Source: Brenneria populi (lineage in GTDB: Bacteria > Pseudomonadota > Gammaproteobacteria > Enterobacterales > Enterobacteriaceae). From it: DNA of 64,000 nucleotides. The stretch is taken from NCBI RefSeq assembly GCF_036016195.1, contig NZ_JAYWTM010000017.1, positions 1 through 64,000 on the forward strand, written 5' to 3'. Of this stretch, positions 27,752 to 36,466 are shown one piece after another. The stretch's first letter is position 1; every line of letters starts with the position of its first letter. The translations under genes and the position numbers were made by a program. The notes under the pieces were generated by a model. It was given only the letters and a program-made list of their open reading frames with translations. It was not told where the DNA came from and ran no database searches.

Positions 27752-27857
27752 TCGTCATAAGAAATGAAAGCGTATTGATCTTGAGCTTGCTGACAAAGTC
27801 CGGTGAGCGGCGATAAAGGACGATAGGTTTGTCAGCAGTCCGATCTTTTCTGTTGTT

Positions 27858-28970
27858 TTATTTGACGCTAAAGCGCTCCAGCGCATCCCGACGCAGCGTG
27901 GTGCCCGCGCCGGGCGCGGTCGGCACGCTATACTCGCCGTCTTTAACCTCAACCGGGTCGACGAAGCAGTCCAGCGTCCACGGAATGAACTCCAGCAGCG
28001 AACAGGCGGGGTGCGCCATGACCAGATGCAGTTGCGCCTGCATCATATCCCCATGATGCGGCGTCACCGGTAGGTTGAAGGCCATCCCCAGATCGGCGAT
28101 TTCCCAGACCGCGGTCAGGCCGCCGCAGCGCGTGGCGTCGGGCTGCAGATAGTCGACCGCGCCGGCCAGCACAAACTCTTTGAAGGCATCCTGATGGTAC
28201 AATAATTCCCCCAGCGCAATCGGCGTATCAATGTGTTCGGCAAGCTGGCGGTGGCTGGCGACGTCATCGTGCCACATCGGCTCTTCAAACCAGGTGATGT
28301 CGAAGTCGGCCAAACGCGCGCCATACTGTTTGGCGGTACTGATATCCCATTTGCCGTTGGCGTCTACCATCAGATTGACGTCATCGCCGACGGCCGCTCT
28401 TACCGCCTCGATGCGTTTTAAATCTTCGCGCGGGTTCGGCTTGCCGATCTTCATTTTGATGGCGTTAAAGCCCTCTTCGAAAATCATTTTCTTGCAGTCA
28501 TCCACCAGTTCCGGCGTATCCCGCACCAGCCAGCCGCAGTCGGTGTTATACGCCGACACCCGCGCGTCTTTTGAACCGCCGAACAGCCGCCACAGCGGCT
28601 GCTCCGCCCGTTTGGCTTTTACATCCCATAAGGCGATATCGATAGCGGAAAGCGCCATTTGCATTAATCCGCCCCGGCCGACCCAAATATTGGTCGAACT
28701 GCGTAGCAGTTTACGATGCAAATGGCGGACCTCATCAGCATCCTCGCCAATCAGCATCGGACCGAATACGTCGCTGATGATGGTGGCGATCAGCCTATCG
28801 GTCGTTATGTCGGCGTGCGTTCCGGTATATCCATATCCCACCAGGCCGCATGCGGTTTCAATCATCACGCCCGGCATACCCCAGTGGGTAATTTTATGTG
28901 TGGAGTCGCCAATAATATTTTTGGTTACCGGTACGTGCATGATAAATGTCGTAATTTTAGTAATCTTCAT
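27858..28970 (-). CDS. Enolase-superfamily acid-sugar dehydratase/racemase (mandelate racemase subgroup)
   Basis: A 370-residue enzyme. The active-site set of the mandelate racemase subgroup can be read: the K-x-K pair K172/K174 in IKMKIG, metal ligands D203 (VDANG), E229 (WFEEP) and E255 (GELLYH), and the dyad D278 (QPDAT) with a histidine at 305/306 (PHHGD). Most relatives abstract a proton next to a carboxylate and dehydrate a sugar acid. It appears to be the first gene of the operon with the MFS carrier and UxaA-type dehydratase, although a hairpin lies in the gap behind it. Confidence 0.88.
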   Translation of the reverse strand: MKITKITTFIMHVPVTKNIIGDSTHKITHWGMPGVMIETACGLVGYGYTGTHADITTDRLIATIISDVFGPMLIGEDADEVRHLHRKLLRSSTNIWVGRGGLMQMALSAIDIALWDVKAKRAEQPLWRLFGGSKDARVSAYNTDCGWLVRDTPELVDDCKKMIFEEGFNAIKMKIGKPNPREDLKRIEAVRAAVGDDVNLMVDANGKWDISTAKQYGARLADFDITWFEEPMWHDDVASHRQLAEHIDTPIALGELLYHQDAFKEFVLAGAVDYLQPDATRCGGLTAVWEIADLGMAFNLPVTPHHGDMMQAQLHLVMAHPACSLLEFIPWTLDCFVDPVEVKDGEYSVPTAPGAGTTLRRDALERFSVK

Positions 28971-29169
28971 TATTCATCCCAATAGTAAAGTGATACGGGC
29001 CGATAACCGCAATCTAACAATGGCCATTGGCCATAGCTGTCAAACGGTATACACATCACTTCGCGTTGGAGATTTTTAATCAATTATTTGAACTGGATCG
29101 CGCTTAATGGCGGCGCGGCGGCCGCCGCTGCATGGTGCGATTCACGAGCCGACGCCCCCGCTAGAGCGC

Positions 29170-29292
29170 TCAATCATGAATACTCAGCGCAAAGGCAATC
29201 ACCAGCGCCAGCAGTAGATGAACCAGCGCCGATAGCGCCATCAGCAGCGTCAACGGCGCCGCCGACAGGGAAAAGATCAGACGCGCCGACAT
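29170..29292 (-). CDS. Possible 40-residue single-helix membrane peptide or gene remnant
   Basis: An ATG-started frame encodes 40 residues: SARLIFSL, then a long Leu/Ala/Val-rich helix (PLTLLMALSALVHLLLALVI) and the end AFALSIHD. One membrane span is plausible. There is no good ribosome-binding site, and the surrounding DNA looks decayed, so it may be the tail of a lost membrane protein rather than a small-protein gene. Confidence 0.25.
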   Translation of the reverse strand: MSARLIFSLSAAPLTLLMALSALVHLLLALVIAFALSIHD

Positions 29293-29413
29293 CTGGCTGG
29301 TGGTCAATCCGGACGTCTGGTCCGCGGGCCGCGTTCAGGCGACCCTTGCGGCGATAAGCGAATGCTTTAAAAGACAAAAAACGGACAATAAAGAGGCGTG
29401 ACCCGATTTATAG

Positions 29414-29452
29414 AAAAATAAAAACGCCATCCTAAGCAATTCGGGATGGCGT
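29414..29452 (-). terminator. Rho-independent terminator of the methyltransferase gene
   Basis: Read on the minus strand, ACGCCATCC pairs with GGATGGCGT across an 11-base loop and is followed directly by TTTTATTTTT. It lies 15 bp beyond the methyltransferase stop codon. Confidence 0.9.
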
Positions 29453-29466
29453 ATAGACAGCGACGG

Positions 29467-30195
29467 CTATTTTCTGGCGCTAATCATTAAAAACGGCGGC
29501 CTCATATTATGCACGGCCAGTTCCGGCCGTTTTTTTACCGCTTCGGGCAGCGGTTGCGGCTCTTTAAACGCGCATATGTTAAACCCGCAATCAATTAAAT
29601 CAGAAAGGTATGTTTGCGTAGTGCGATGGTATTTAACCACGTCATCGACGAACCACTTCGTATGCCTTAATGATTCGTCATAATAATCGCGCACGGGCCA
29701 AAATAAATTCTCATCCGCCCCTAGCCAACCGACGGGCCAGGCGGTGCATAGAGGATGTTCGACGCTGAAAATAAAATAACCGCCTTTTTTTAGACTGGAG
29801 AATACGCGGCGGCAGAGCTGGCTAAAATCATTTATATAGTGAAGCGCCAGCGATGACGCGACAAGATGGTAGCGATCGTTGTCAAAGTTAAACGCCTCTA
29901 TGGCCGCATTGATATAATTAATATGGTCGTCATGGGTCAATCTTTGCGCTTCCGCTAACATTTTCCGCGAAACCTCAACGCCGGTAACGCGTTTGGCGCC
30001 GAGCTGGCGCGCATAGCGGGAAAAATCGCCGAAACCGCTGCCCAGGTCCAATACGCAGGCGCCGTGAAGATCGGGCAATAACGCGCGCAGCGCGGGAACT
30101 TCCAGATCGCCGTTGAGACCGGTATCGTTTCTACGAAGAGATTTATATTGCTCAAAAAAAACGGGGTCATCATAAATATTTTGCGGCTTACTCAT
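29467..30195 (-). CDS. Class I SAM-dependent methyltransferase under an FMN riboswitch
   Basis: A 242-residue methyltransferase. Motif I is LDLGSGFGDFSRYA near residues 51-64, followed by the acidic end of strand 2 in GVEVSRKML, and VASSLALHYINDF as motif IV. The C-terminal half holds aromatic-rich segments that may bind the substrate. It is a single-gene unit with its own terminator. The unusual point is the leader: an FMN riboswitch of near-consensus sequence ends 73 bp before the ATG, and the ribosome site GAGGAG is part of its expression platform. Expression should therefore fall when FMN is high, which suggests a link to flavin metabolism. The substrate is unknown. Confidence 0.85.
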   Translation of the reverse strand: MSKPQNIYDDPVFFEQYKSLRRNDTGLNGDLEVPALRALLPDLHGACVLDLGSGFGDFSRYARQLGAKRVTGVEVSRKMLAEAQRLTHDDHINYINAAIEAFNFDNDRYHLVASSLALHYINDFSQLCRRVFSSLKKGGYFIFSVEHPLCTAWPVGWLGADENLFWPVRDYYDESLRHTKWFVDDVVKYHRTTQTYLSDLIDCGFNICAFKEPQPLPEAVKKRPELAVHNMRPPFLMISARK

Positions 30196-30267
30196 ATGAA
30201 ACGCTCCTCAAATAAACATAATTGTCAGCGTTTCAGGGCATAGTCTGCCGGCCGAATACGTTTCGGT
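30196..30267 (-). promoter_or_regulatory. Riboswitch expression platform with sequestered ribosome site
   Basis: On the minus strand GAAACGCT (30227-30234 region) can pair with AGCGTTTC (30198-30205), which covers part of the GAGGAG ribosome site. The overlapping GCCCTGAA (30232-30239) is the exact complement of TTCAGGGC at the 5' edge of the riboswitch (30403-30410). The two pairings exclude each other, giving a translational on/off switch. Confidence 0.7.
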
Positions 30268-30410
30268 CGCTCTTCTTTCATCCGGACTATCACCGTCGGC
30301 TCTGGAATTCCACCAGATCTGCTGACCTTCAGAAATGAATCCGAAGCGCTCGCGGGCTTTCAGCACCATGGTCTGATTACCGCCGGTGGGGAATTTCACC
30401 CCGCCCTGAA
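30268..30410 (-). ncRNA. FMN riboswitch (RFN element)
   Basis: The conserved RFN blocks appear in order on the minus strand: GGGGTGAAATTCCCCACCGG then CGGTAATCAG, AAAGCCCGCGAGCGCTTC, CAGATCTGGTGGAATTCCAG, GCCGACGGTGATAGTCCGGA and TGAAAGAAGAGC. In E. coli this element precedes ribB; here the next gene is a SAM methyltransferase. The match is strong enough to exclude a coding reading of the same stretch. Confidence 0.95.
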
Positions 30411-30580
30411 GACCACTATAAAATAGAGCGTTGCGTCATATTTTTCATGATTTGCGACAAACCGGATGAATAACGCCGGCTCAATCGAACAATCCGCGAT
30501 GATGCGCGCCGGCGTGCTTTGGCGGACGCGGGCGGCGCCATCTGCCGGCCGCGCCCTTCCCGGAGCTTAACGCTTTTCAT

Positions 30581-30613
30581 AAAAAAACCCGGCAACGAAG
30601 AACGCCGCCGGGC
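30581..30613 (-). terminator. Rho-independent terminator of argG
   Basis: On the minus strand CCCGGC pairs with GCCGGG across a loop and runs into seven T. It lies 34 bp beyond the argG stop codon. Confidence 0.85.
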
Positions 30614-30646
30614 CTGCACATCGGTTAGTCGTCGAGCCACCGTGGA

Positions 30647-31990
30647 CTATTTTTTGCTTTTGTCCTGCAGCTGCTCAACCTGCGGTACGCCGGCCTTGGA
30701 AGAAGAGAGCAGCCCGGTGTTCGCATAATTGAACAATTTTTCCCGGGTATCGGTGATATCCAGGTTACGCATGGTCAACTGACCGATGCGATCGTCCGGC
30801 GAGAAGACGGAGTCGCCTTTTTCCATCGTCAGACGTTCCGGCTTGTAGGTCAGATTGTCGGAAACGGTATTCATAATCGAGTAGTCGTTGCCGCGGCGCA
30901 GTTCCAGCGTAACTTCGCCAGTGATGGCGCTGGCGATCCAACGCTGGGAAGAGTCGCGCAGCATCAGCGCCTGAGAATCGAACCAGCGGCCCTGATAGAG
31001 GAAGCGGCCCAGCTGGCGGCCATTGGCGTGGTACTGTTCGATGGTATCTTCGTTGTGAATACCGGTCAGCAGACGCTCATAGGCGATATGCAGCAACGCC
31101 ATTCCCGGCGCTTCGTAAATGCCGCGGCTCTTCGCTTCGATAATCCGGTTTTCAATTTGATCGCTCATGCCCAGACCGTGACGCCCGCCGATGCGGTTGG
31201 CCTCCATCATCAGTTCGACGTCATCGGCGAAAGTTTTGCCGTTCAGCGCCACCGGATGGCCGCGATCAAAACGCACCGTGACCTCTTCCGCCGCGATTTT
31301 AACGTTTTCATCCCAGAATTTAACGCCCATGATCGGGTTAACGATTTTGACGCTGGAATTCAGGAACTCCAGATCTTTGGCTTCGTGCGTCGCGCCCAGC
31401 ATATTGGAGTCGGTGGAATAGGCTTTTTCGGCCGACATTTTGTAATCAAAACCGGCCTGCGCCATAAATTCGGACATCTCCTGACGGCCGCCCAGCTCAT
31501 CGATAAAGTCGGTATCCAGCCAGGGTTTGTAGATCTGCAGCTCGGCGTTGGTCAGCAGACCGTAACGATAGAAACGCTCGATATCGTTGCCTTTATAGGT
31601 GCTGCCGTCGCCCCAGATGTTAACGCCGTCCTCTTTCATGGCGGCGACCAGCATGGTGCCGGTTACCGCGCGCCCCAGCGGGGTAGTATTAAAGTAGGTG
31701 ACGCCGGCGGTGGTGTTATGGAAAGCGCCGCACTGAATCGCCGCGATGCCTTCCGCAACCAGCTGTTTACGGCAGTCGATCAAGCGGGCGTTTTCAGCGC
31801 CGTATTCCATCGCGCGGCGAGGGATCTCATCGTAATCATCCTCATCCGGCTGACCCAGATTCGCGGTATAAGCATAGGGGACCGCGCCTTTTTGGCGCAT
31901 CCAAAGCAGCGCGGCGCTGGTATCCAGACCACCGGAAAACGCAATACCAATACGCTGACCGACCGGAAGATGTTTGAGAATCGTTGTCAT
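30647..31990 (-). CDS. argG: Argininosuccinate synthase
   Basis: A 447-residue enzyme of the E. coli ArgG type, the usual length of that subclass. It joins citrulline and aspartate with ATP in arginine synthesis. The nucleotide loop AFSGGLDTSAALLWM lies near residues 17-31, and GDGSTYKGNDIERFYRYGLL near 125-145 is diagnostic. It is monocistronic, with its own terminator and possible ArgR boxes upstream. Homologues are so conserved that I consider the name certain. Confidence 0.97.
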   Translation of the reverse strand: MTTILKHLPVGQRIGIAFSGGLDTSAALLWMRQKGAVPYAYTANLGQPDEDDYDEIPRRAMEYGAENARLIDCRKQLVAEGIAAIQCGAFHNTTAGVTYFNTTPLGRAVTGTMLVAAMKEDGVNIWGDGSTYKGNDIERFYRYGLLTNAELQIYKPWLDTDFIDELGGRQEMSEFMAQAGFDYKMSAEKAYSTDSNMLGATHEAKDLEFLNSSVKIVNPIMGVKFWDENVKIAAEEVTVRFDRGHPVALNGKTFADDVELMMEANRIGGRHGLGMSDQIENRIIEAKSRGIYEAPGMALLHIAYERLLTGIHNEDTIEQYHANGRQLGRFLYQGRWFDSQALMLRDSSQRWIASAITGEVTLELRRGNDYSIMNTVSDNLTYKPERLTMEKGDSVFSPDDRIGQLTMRNLDITDTREKLFNYANTGLLSSSKAGVPQVEQLQDKSKK

Positions 31991-32392
31991 AAATAAAATC
32001 CCTGCTCGAAGATCGATGGATAGAAGCTAGCAGCCACACCCTGATATGTTACGCAATACATTGATGAGAGGCCATGACTTCACCGAACGGCGGAGGAGTC
32101 CGGCGCGTCCTATCGGCAAAACCATACTCCCAATAAATGCATATTTATGCAAAATAAGTGAGTGATAATTTAATCATCTTTTTGCCGGCACAGGAAGAGA
32201 AGAGTGGTGCTTTAAGCAAAAAAATCCGCGCTCGGTTTGCGCCCAAGTGATCAAGTATAACGCGATTTCATCAACAAGCTAAGCGCTAAAGGCGGGTTAC
32301 TCGACCCTTCCCGCAAAAACAAAACATCGTTTCATTTTATTTGGCATTCTCTGCTATCCTCCCTGCTCCCTCTGTATATTGCTGGAGATGTT
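31991..32392. promoter_or_regulatory. Divergent argG / DJ-1 promoter region
   Basis: The 402 bp hold no gene. Two candidate ArgR boxes lie at 32136-32176; the rest has no feature I can name. Confidence 0.4.
32136..32176. promoter_or_regulatory. Candidate ArgR (ARG box) pair
   Basis: AATGCATATTTATGCAAA (32136-32153) and TGATAATTTAATCA (32163-32176) both show the dyad form of ARG boxes (TGAAT-N4-ATTCA), each with one or two changed positions per arm. Their centres are 25 bp apart rather than the usual 21. The position about 150 bp upstream of argG fits repression by ArgR with arginine. Confidence 0.45.
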
Positions 32393-32968
32393 ATGTCTAA
32401 GAAAGTCGCCATTCTGCTGGCCCCTGGTTTTGAAGAAGCGGAAGCGATTATGGTGATTGACGTACTGCACCGCATGAAAATAGATGTCGCCATGCTGTCC
32501 TGCGACGACAGGCTGGAGCTGCGCAGTTACCACAATATTCGTATGTTCGCCGACGATCTGCTGGAAAGAAATCGGGATGCGCTGTTCGATGCGGTGATCA
32601 TTCCCGGCGGCCCGCAGGGAACGGTTAACCTGGCGGCGAACCCGCTGGTGGTGGAGTTTATTCGGCGCCATGATGAAGCCAATCGGCTGATCTGCCCGAT
32701 TTGCTCCGCGGCGGCGCGCGTGCTGGGCGGCAACCATTTATTGAAAGGCCGGCGTTATGTCTGTTCCGGCGAACTGTGGCAAAACGTTGCCGACGGGATC
32801 TACGTTAACGAGAAAGTCGTCGAAGACGGCAACCTGATCAGCGGTAAGGGACTGGGCGTCGCTTTTGATTTCGCCTTTACTATCGCCTATCGCCTGACGG
32901 GGGATAAGGAAAACGCCAACTTCCAGGTTGAACATATCGATTACGACTACTGGCGCGCGCCGGAGTAA
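32393..32968 (+). CDS. DJ-1/PfpI-family protein
   Basis: A 191-residue single-domain member of the DJ-1 superfamily. The conserved glutamate is in PGFEEAEA near residues 12-19 and the reactive cysteine in ICPICSAAA near 100-108, on the nucleophile elbow after VIIPGGP. Related proteins act as chaperones, glyoxalases or amidases, and the sequence does not tell which. A GGAGATG site precedes the ATG. A fragment of a GlxA-type regulator follows directly on the same strand. Confidence 0.85.
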   Translation: MSKKVAILLAPGFEEAEAIMVIDVLHRMKIDVAMLSCDDRLELRSYHNIRMFADDLLERNRDALFDAVIIPGGPQGTVNLAANPLVVEFIRRHDEANRLICPICSAAARVLGGNHLLKGRRYVCSGELWQNVADGIYVNEKVVEDGNLISGKGLGVAFDFAFTIAYRLTGDKENANFQVEHIDYDYWRAPE

Positions 32969-32975
32969 ATTTCCT

Positions 32976-33477
32976 CTTCAGCGCGGCGTGATGGTGGTCT
33001 ATTTCCGCCGCGCCGGCAGCGACGCCCAGCTTTCGCCGTGGCTACAGCACCGTAATCATCTGCATCCGGTTATTCACCGGGCGCAGGACATCATGTCTGC
33101 TGAACCGGAAGCCGCGTGGACGCTATCCGCCGTTGCGGACAAAGTACACGTCAGCAGCCGTCACCTCACGCGCCTTTTCCGTGAACATCTGGGCATCAGC
33201 GTGCGCGAATATCATGAGCGGCTACGCATTGCAATAGCGCAACAACGTTTGCAACAGGGTATCGGGCTGGAAAAATCCGCCCTGATGGCTAATGCCGTTC
33301 ACTTAAGCCGGTTTTTAGGGGAAACACCGGGGGAGGTTCCCGTAGGGACACCTCACCCCGGTGGTCGCCCCGAGTATCTCGATGCTTAAACGATCGGCGT
33401 TAGCCCTGATGGCGGGGTTCTCCTCCGCCCGCCAGTTACGCCGCGCGCTGCTGCGCCGGACACGGCATGACGAATAA
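32976..33477 (+). pseudogene. Broken AraC-family (GlxA-type) regulator
   Basis: The sequence encodes the linker and AraC DNA-binding domain of a GlxA-type regulator: VVYFRRAGSDAQLSPWLQHR, then LSAVADKVHVSSRHLTRLFR and EHLGISVREYHERLRIA. The N-terminal DJ-1-like sensor domain is absent, so the gene lost its 5' part just behind the DJ-1 gene. It is broken again by a 115-bp element at 33289-33403: reading resumes in frame sense after it as ALMAGFSSARQLRRALLRR and stops at 33477. No function is expected. Confidence 0.85.
33289..33403 (+). mobile_element. MITE-like element inserted in the AraC pseudogene
   Basis: A 115-bp element with imperfect terminal inverted repeats CTAATGCCGTTCACTTAAGC and CTAACGCCGATCGTTTAAGC (16 of 20 match) and a central hairpin CACCGGGG/CCCCGGTG. 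It is flanked by an exact 9-bp target duplication, CCCTGATGG (33280-33288 and 33404-33412). It encodes no protein. A close copy lies at 38528-38643. Confidence 0.85.
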
Positions 33478-33489
33478 CCGGCGGCGTCC

Positions 33490-34482
33490 TTAGCTGACCA
33501 GACGCCGGCTATCGATTTTCCGCAACGCCATCGACAGCAGCAGGCTGCCGAGCAACGCGGCGCTGAAGATGTAGAAGATATCCAGCACCGGACAGGATTC
33601 GACGCTCATACCGTGGGTGCGCAGATAGTGAATAATCAGCGCATGGAAACCGTAAATCGCCAGGGAGTGGCGCGATATCAGGGCCAGCCCGGGCAATACC
33701 CGATGATTCAGGTAGCGTTTAAACGCCATCAGCAGGCTGACCGCCGCCAGAAAAACCAGCGGACCGCAGTAGATGTAAAACGTTTGGTTGAAATTATCGC
33801 TCATTATCGAGTGATGCTTTGTTCCCATCGCCACCAGCAGCACGCACGCAATAAACGCCGGAATCGCGGCGATCGCCCCCTGGCGGGGAATCTCCAGCAT
33901 GCCCAGCGCCCGTCCGATCAGCGCGTACAGCAAATAGTAAAAGGTATCGCCGTAAACATAGAGATTGACCGGCAATAGCTTCACGCCGGCAAAATCAACC
34001 CGCCCGGTATTCGGGTTGGCAACCACCGCCAGCGCCACAATGAAGATCGCCAGATACCTGCCCGATACGGGCTTAACATTAATTAACGGCGAGAGCAGAT
34101 AGACCACGGCGATGGCATAGAAAAACCACAGGTGGTAAAAAATCGGTTTTTGCAGGAAATATCTGGCGGCGTTCAGCGGGTTGATGGGCGTTAGCAGCGC
34201 CATATAAATCAGGGAAACCGCGCTATAAAACAGAATGCATAGGCCGATGCGCAGGAAATGTTTTTTCTGCGCGCTGCGCGCGCCGAAAAACAGATACCCC
34301 GAAATCATAAAGAACAGCGGCACGCACACCCGCGAGGCGGAGTTGAGAACATTCGCCACATCCCAGTGCGTATCGCCCGGCGCGCCGCCGGCGGTGATGT
34401 AATAGGCGGTGCTATGGATCAGCACCACCATCATACAGGCCACCGCCCGCAGATTATCAATCCAGACGATCTTACCGCTCAT
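33490..34482 (-). CDS. wecH: O-acetyltransferase WecH (YiaH)
   Basis: A 330-residue polytopic acyltransferase-3 protein, nearly the length of E. coli WecH. The opening GKIVWIDNLRAVACMMVVLI, the segment NVLNSASRVCVPLFFMISGY and the ending ISRHSLAIYGFHALIIHYLR all match WecH closely. The enzyme O-acetylates enterobacterial common antigen units at the inner membrane. The ATG at 34482 has AGAGG six bases upstream; longer upstream starts add sequence unlike the family. A palindromic repeat separates it from aldB. Confidence 0.9.
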   Translation of the reverse strand: MSGKIVWIDNLRAVACMMVVLIHSTAYYITAGGAPGDTHWDVANVLNSASRVCVPLFFMISGYLFFGARSAQKKHFLRIGLCILFYSAVSLIYMALLTPINPLNAARYFLQKPIFYHLWFFYAIAVVYLLSPLINVKPVSGRYLAIFIVALAVVANPNTGRVDFAGVKLLPVNLYVYGDTFYYLLYALIGRALGMLEIPRQGAIAAIPAFIACVLLVAMGTKHHSIMSDNFNQTFYIYCGPLVFLAAVSLLMAFKRYLNHRVLPGLALISRHSLAIYGFHALIIHYLRTHGMSVESCPVLDIFYIFSAALLGSLLLSMALRKIDSRRLVS

Positions 34483-34562
34483 GCATAACCTCTTGGCGAG
34501 ACAAAAGATATCGCACAGGGTAAGACGTGTGGATAAACCACACAATGGGGAATGGGTTGAAT

Positions 34563-34605
34563 ACGGGAATGTCGCCGGAGATGCCCGCCTGCGCGGGCAT
34601 GGCGG
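34563..34605. repeat. Palindromic repeat (ATGCCCGC hairpin)
   Basis: ATGCCCGC and GCGGGCAT pair around CTGC (34579-34598). Related sequence occurs at 58751-58859 and a weaker form near 40990-41060. It looks like a dispersed REP-type hairpin. Confidence 0.5.
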
Positions 34606-34619
34606 AGACGCGATATCGA

Positions 34620-36155
34620 TCAGAACAATCCCAGCGGCTTCTCCGAGTAGCTCACCAGCAGGCACTTGGTTTGCTGGTAATGCTCCAGCATCATCTTGTG
34701 GTTTTCACGCCCGATGCCCGACTGCTTGTAGCCGCCGAACGCCGCGTGCGCCGGGTAGGCATGGTAGCAGTTGGTCCAGACGCGGCCGGCCTGAATGCCG
34801 CGCCCCATCCGGTAGGCGACGCTGCCGTTGCGGCTCCACACGCCCGCGCCGAGGCCGTATTCGGTATCATTGGCGATCTCCAGCGCATCATCCATGGTTT
34901 TGAAGGTCGTCACCGCCAGCACCGGCCCGAAGATCTCTTCCTGGAAGACGCGCATGCTGTTTTTGCCAAACAGGATGGTGGGCTCCAGATAATATCCCTG
35001 CGCCAGTTCGCTCGGCATCTCTTTGCGGCGTCCACCGGTCAGCACCCGGGCCCCCTCCTGCTTACCGATGTCGATGTAGTTGAGAATGGTATCCAGCTGC
35101 CCGGCGGACACCTGAGCGCCCATCATGGTTTTGGCGTCCAGCGGATGGCCGATGCGAATAGCTTCAACGCGCTTAATCGCCCGCTCCATAAAGCGCTCGT
35201 AGATTGACTCCTGCACCAGCGCCCGGCTCGGGCAGGTACAGACCTCCCCCTGATTAAAGGCGAACAGCGTGAACCCTTCCAGCACTTTGTCAAAGAAGCT
35301 GTCCTCTTTATCCATGACGTCCGCGAAGAAGATATTGGGCGACTTGCCGCCCAGTTCCAGCGTAACCGGCGTCACGTTCCGGGCCGCATAGCCCATGATT
35401 TGCTGGCCCACTTCCGTCGAACCGGTAAACGCCACCTTGGCGATGCGTTTCGAGGTAGCCAGATATTCGCCGATATCGCTGCCCGAACCGTTCACCACGT
35501 TGACGACGCCCGGCGGCAGGATATCCTGAATCAGCTCCATCAGAACCAGAACCGACATCGGCGTCAGCTTGGCGGGTTTCAGCACGATGCAGTTGCCCGC
35601 CGCCAGCGCGGGCGCCATCTTCCAGCAGGCCATCAACAGCGGGAAGTTCCAGGGAATAATCTGGCCGACGACCCCCAGCGGCTCATGGAAATGGTAGGCG
35701 ACGGTATCGCCGTCGATTTCACTGATCGCCCCCTCCTGGGAACGTATGCAGGCGGCAAAATAGCGGAAGTGATCGATCGCCAGCGGGACATCCGCGCCGC
35801 GGGTTTCTCGAATGGGTTTCCCGTTATCCCAGGTTTCCACCGCGGCCAGCCGTTCAAGGTTTTGCTCCATTCTGTCGGCGATACGGTTCAGCAACAGCGC
35901 GCGCTGTTGCACCGACATTCCCCCCCATTCGGCTTTCGCCTGATGGGCCGCATCCAGCGCATGATCGACATCCCGAGAGGTGGAGCTGGCGACTTCGCAC
36001 AGAGGCTGGCCGGTGACCGGCGTCAGGTTGACGAAATACTGTCCCCCCTCGGGCGGAACCCAGGCGCCCCCGATAAAGTTGTCGTAGCGTTTTTTCAGAT
36101 TAAGCGCGTCATATTCACCGGTCGTCGCCCGGCTTTCAGCGATGTCATAGGCCAT
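34620..36155 (-). CDS. aldB: Aldehyde dehydrogenase (AldB type)
   Basis: A 511-residue NAD(P)-dependent aldehyde dehydrogenase, matching AldB in length. It shows the catalytic glutamate in LELGGKSPN and the nucleophilic cysteine in FNQGEVCTCPSR, where the CTC pattern with GEVCTCPSR is typical of the AldB/ExaC branch that oxidises acetaldehyde and related short aldehydes. AAGGAG six bases before the ATG at 36155 fixes the start. It is divergent from fdhD. Confidence 0.9.
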   Translation of the reverse strand: MAYDIAESRATTGEYDALNLKKRYDNFIGGAWVPPEGGQYFVNLTPVTGQPLCEVASSTSRDVDHALDAAHQAKAEWGGMSVQQRALLLNRIADRMEQNLERLAAVETWDNGKPIRETRGADVPLAIDHFRYFAACIRSQEGAISEIDGDTVAYHFHEPLGVVGQIIPWNFPLLMACWKMAPALAAGNCIVLKPAKLTPMSVLVLMELIQDILPPGVVNVVNGSGSDIGEYLATSKRIAKVAFTGSTEVGQQIMGYAARNVTPVTLELGGKSPNIFFADVMDKEDSFFDKVLEGFTLFAFNQGEVCTCPSRALVQESIYERFMERAIKRVEAIRIGHPLDAKTMMGAQVSAGQLDTILNYIDIGKQEGARVLTGGRRKEMPSELAQGYYLEPTILFGKNSMRVFQEEIFGPVLAVTTFKTMDDALEIANDTEYGLGAGVWSRNGSVAYRMGRGIQAGRVWTNCYHAYPAHAAFGGYKQSGIGRENHKMMLEHYQQTKCLLVSYSEKPLGLF

Positions 36156-36466
36156 TTCAATCTCCTTCTCGCGGTCTGGTACGCGGCGGAGCCGCGGTGG
36201 AAACAGGGGGGCAAGGCGCAAACGAACGTCAGTCAGAGAACATGGTTAAATCGTAACCAGCGATGGGCGTTTATGACAGCGCCCGGCAAAAGAGAATCTT
36301 AACTCTTCGAAGCAAATCACATTTTTACAACCAAAATAAAACAAATCGACAACCCGAATCCGGACGCGATCGCTGTTTTCAGAGAAAAGTTCGCATCGGC
36401 CGGGAGGCGGTGAAATAATAGCGGGATAAATCAGCGACATTGACTTACGACTCATAGGAATTCCAG
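36156..36466. promoter_or_regulatory. Divergent aldB/fdhD promoter region
   Basis: The 311 bp carry no gene. The sequence is moderately AT-rich near 36300-36440. I see no clear operator. Confidence 0.35.

Larger units (their letters stand above)
28971..29466. other. 496-bp gap with a possible small membrane ORF and a terminator
   Basis: The region upstream of the enolase-type gene should hold its promoter near 28980-29080. The GC-rich 29090-29350 stretch looks like decayed coding DNA. The right end holds the terminator of the methyltransferase gene. Confidence 0.4.

Noticed and set aside
30208..30399. 63-codon reading frame on the minus strand
   Set aside because: It coincides with the conserved blocks of the FMN riboswitch; the RNA match explains the sequence fully.
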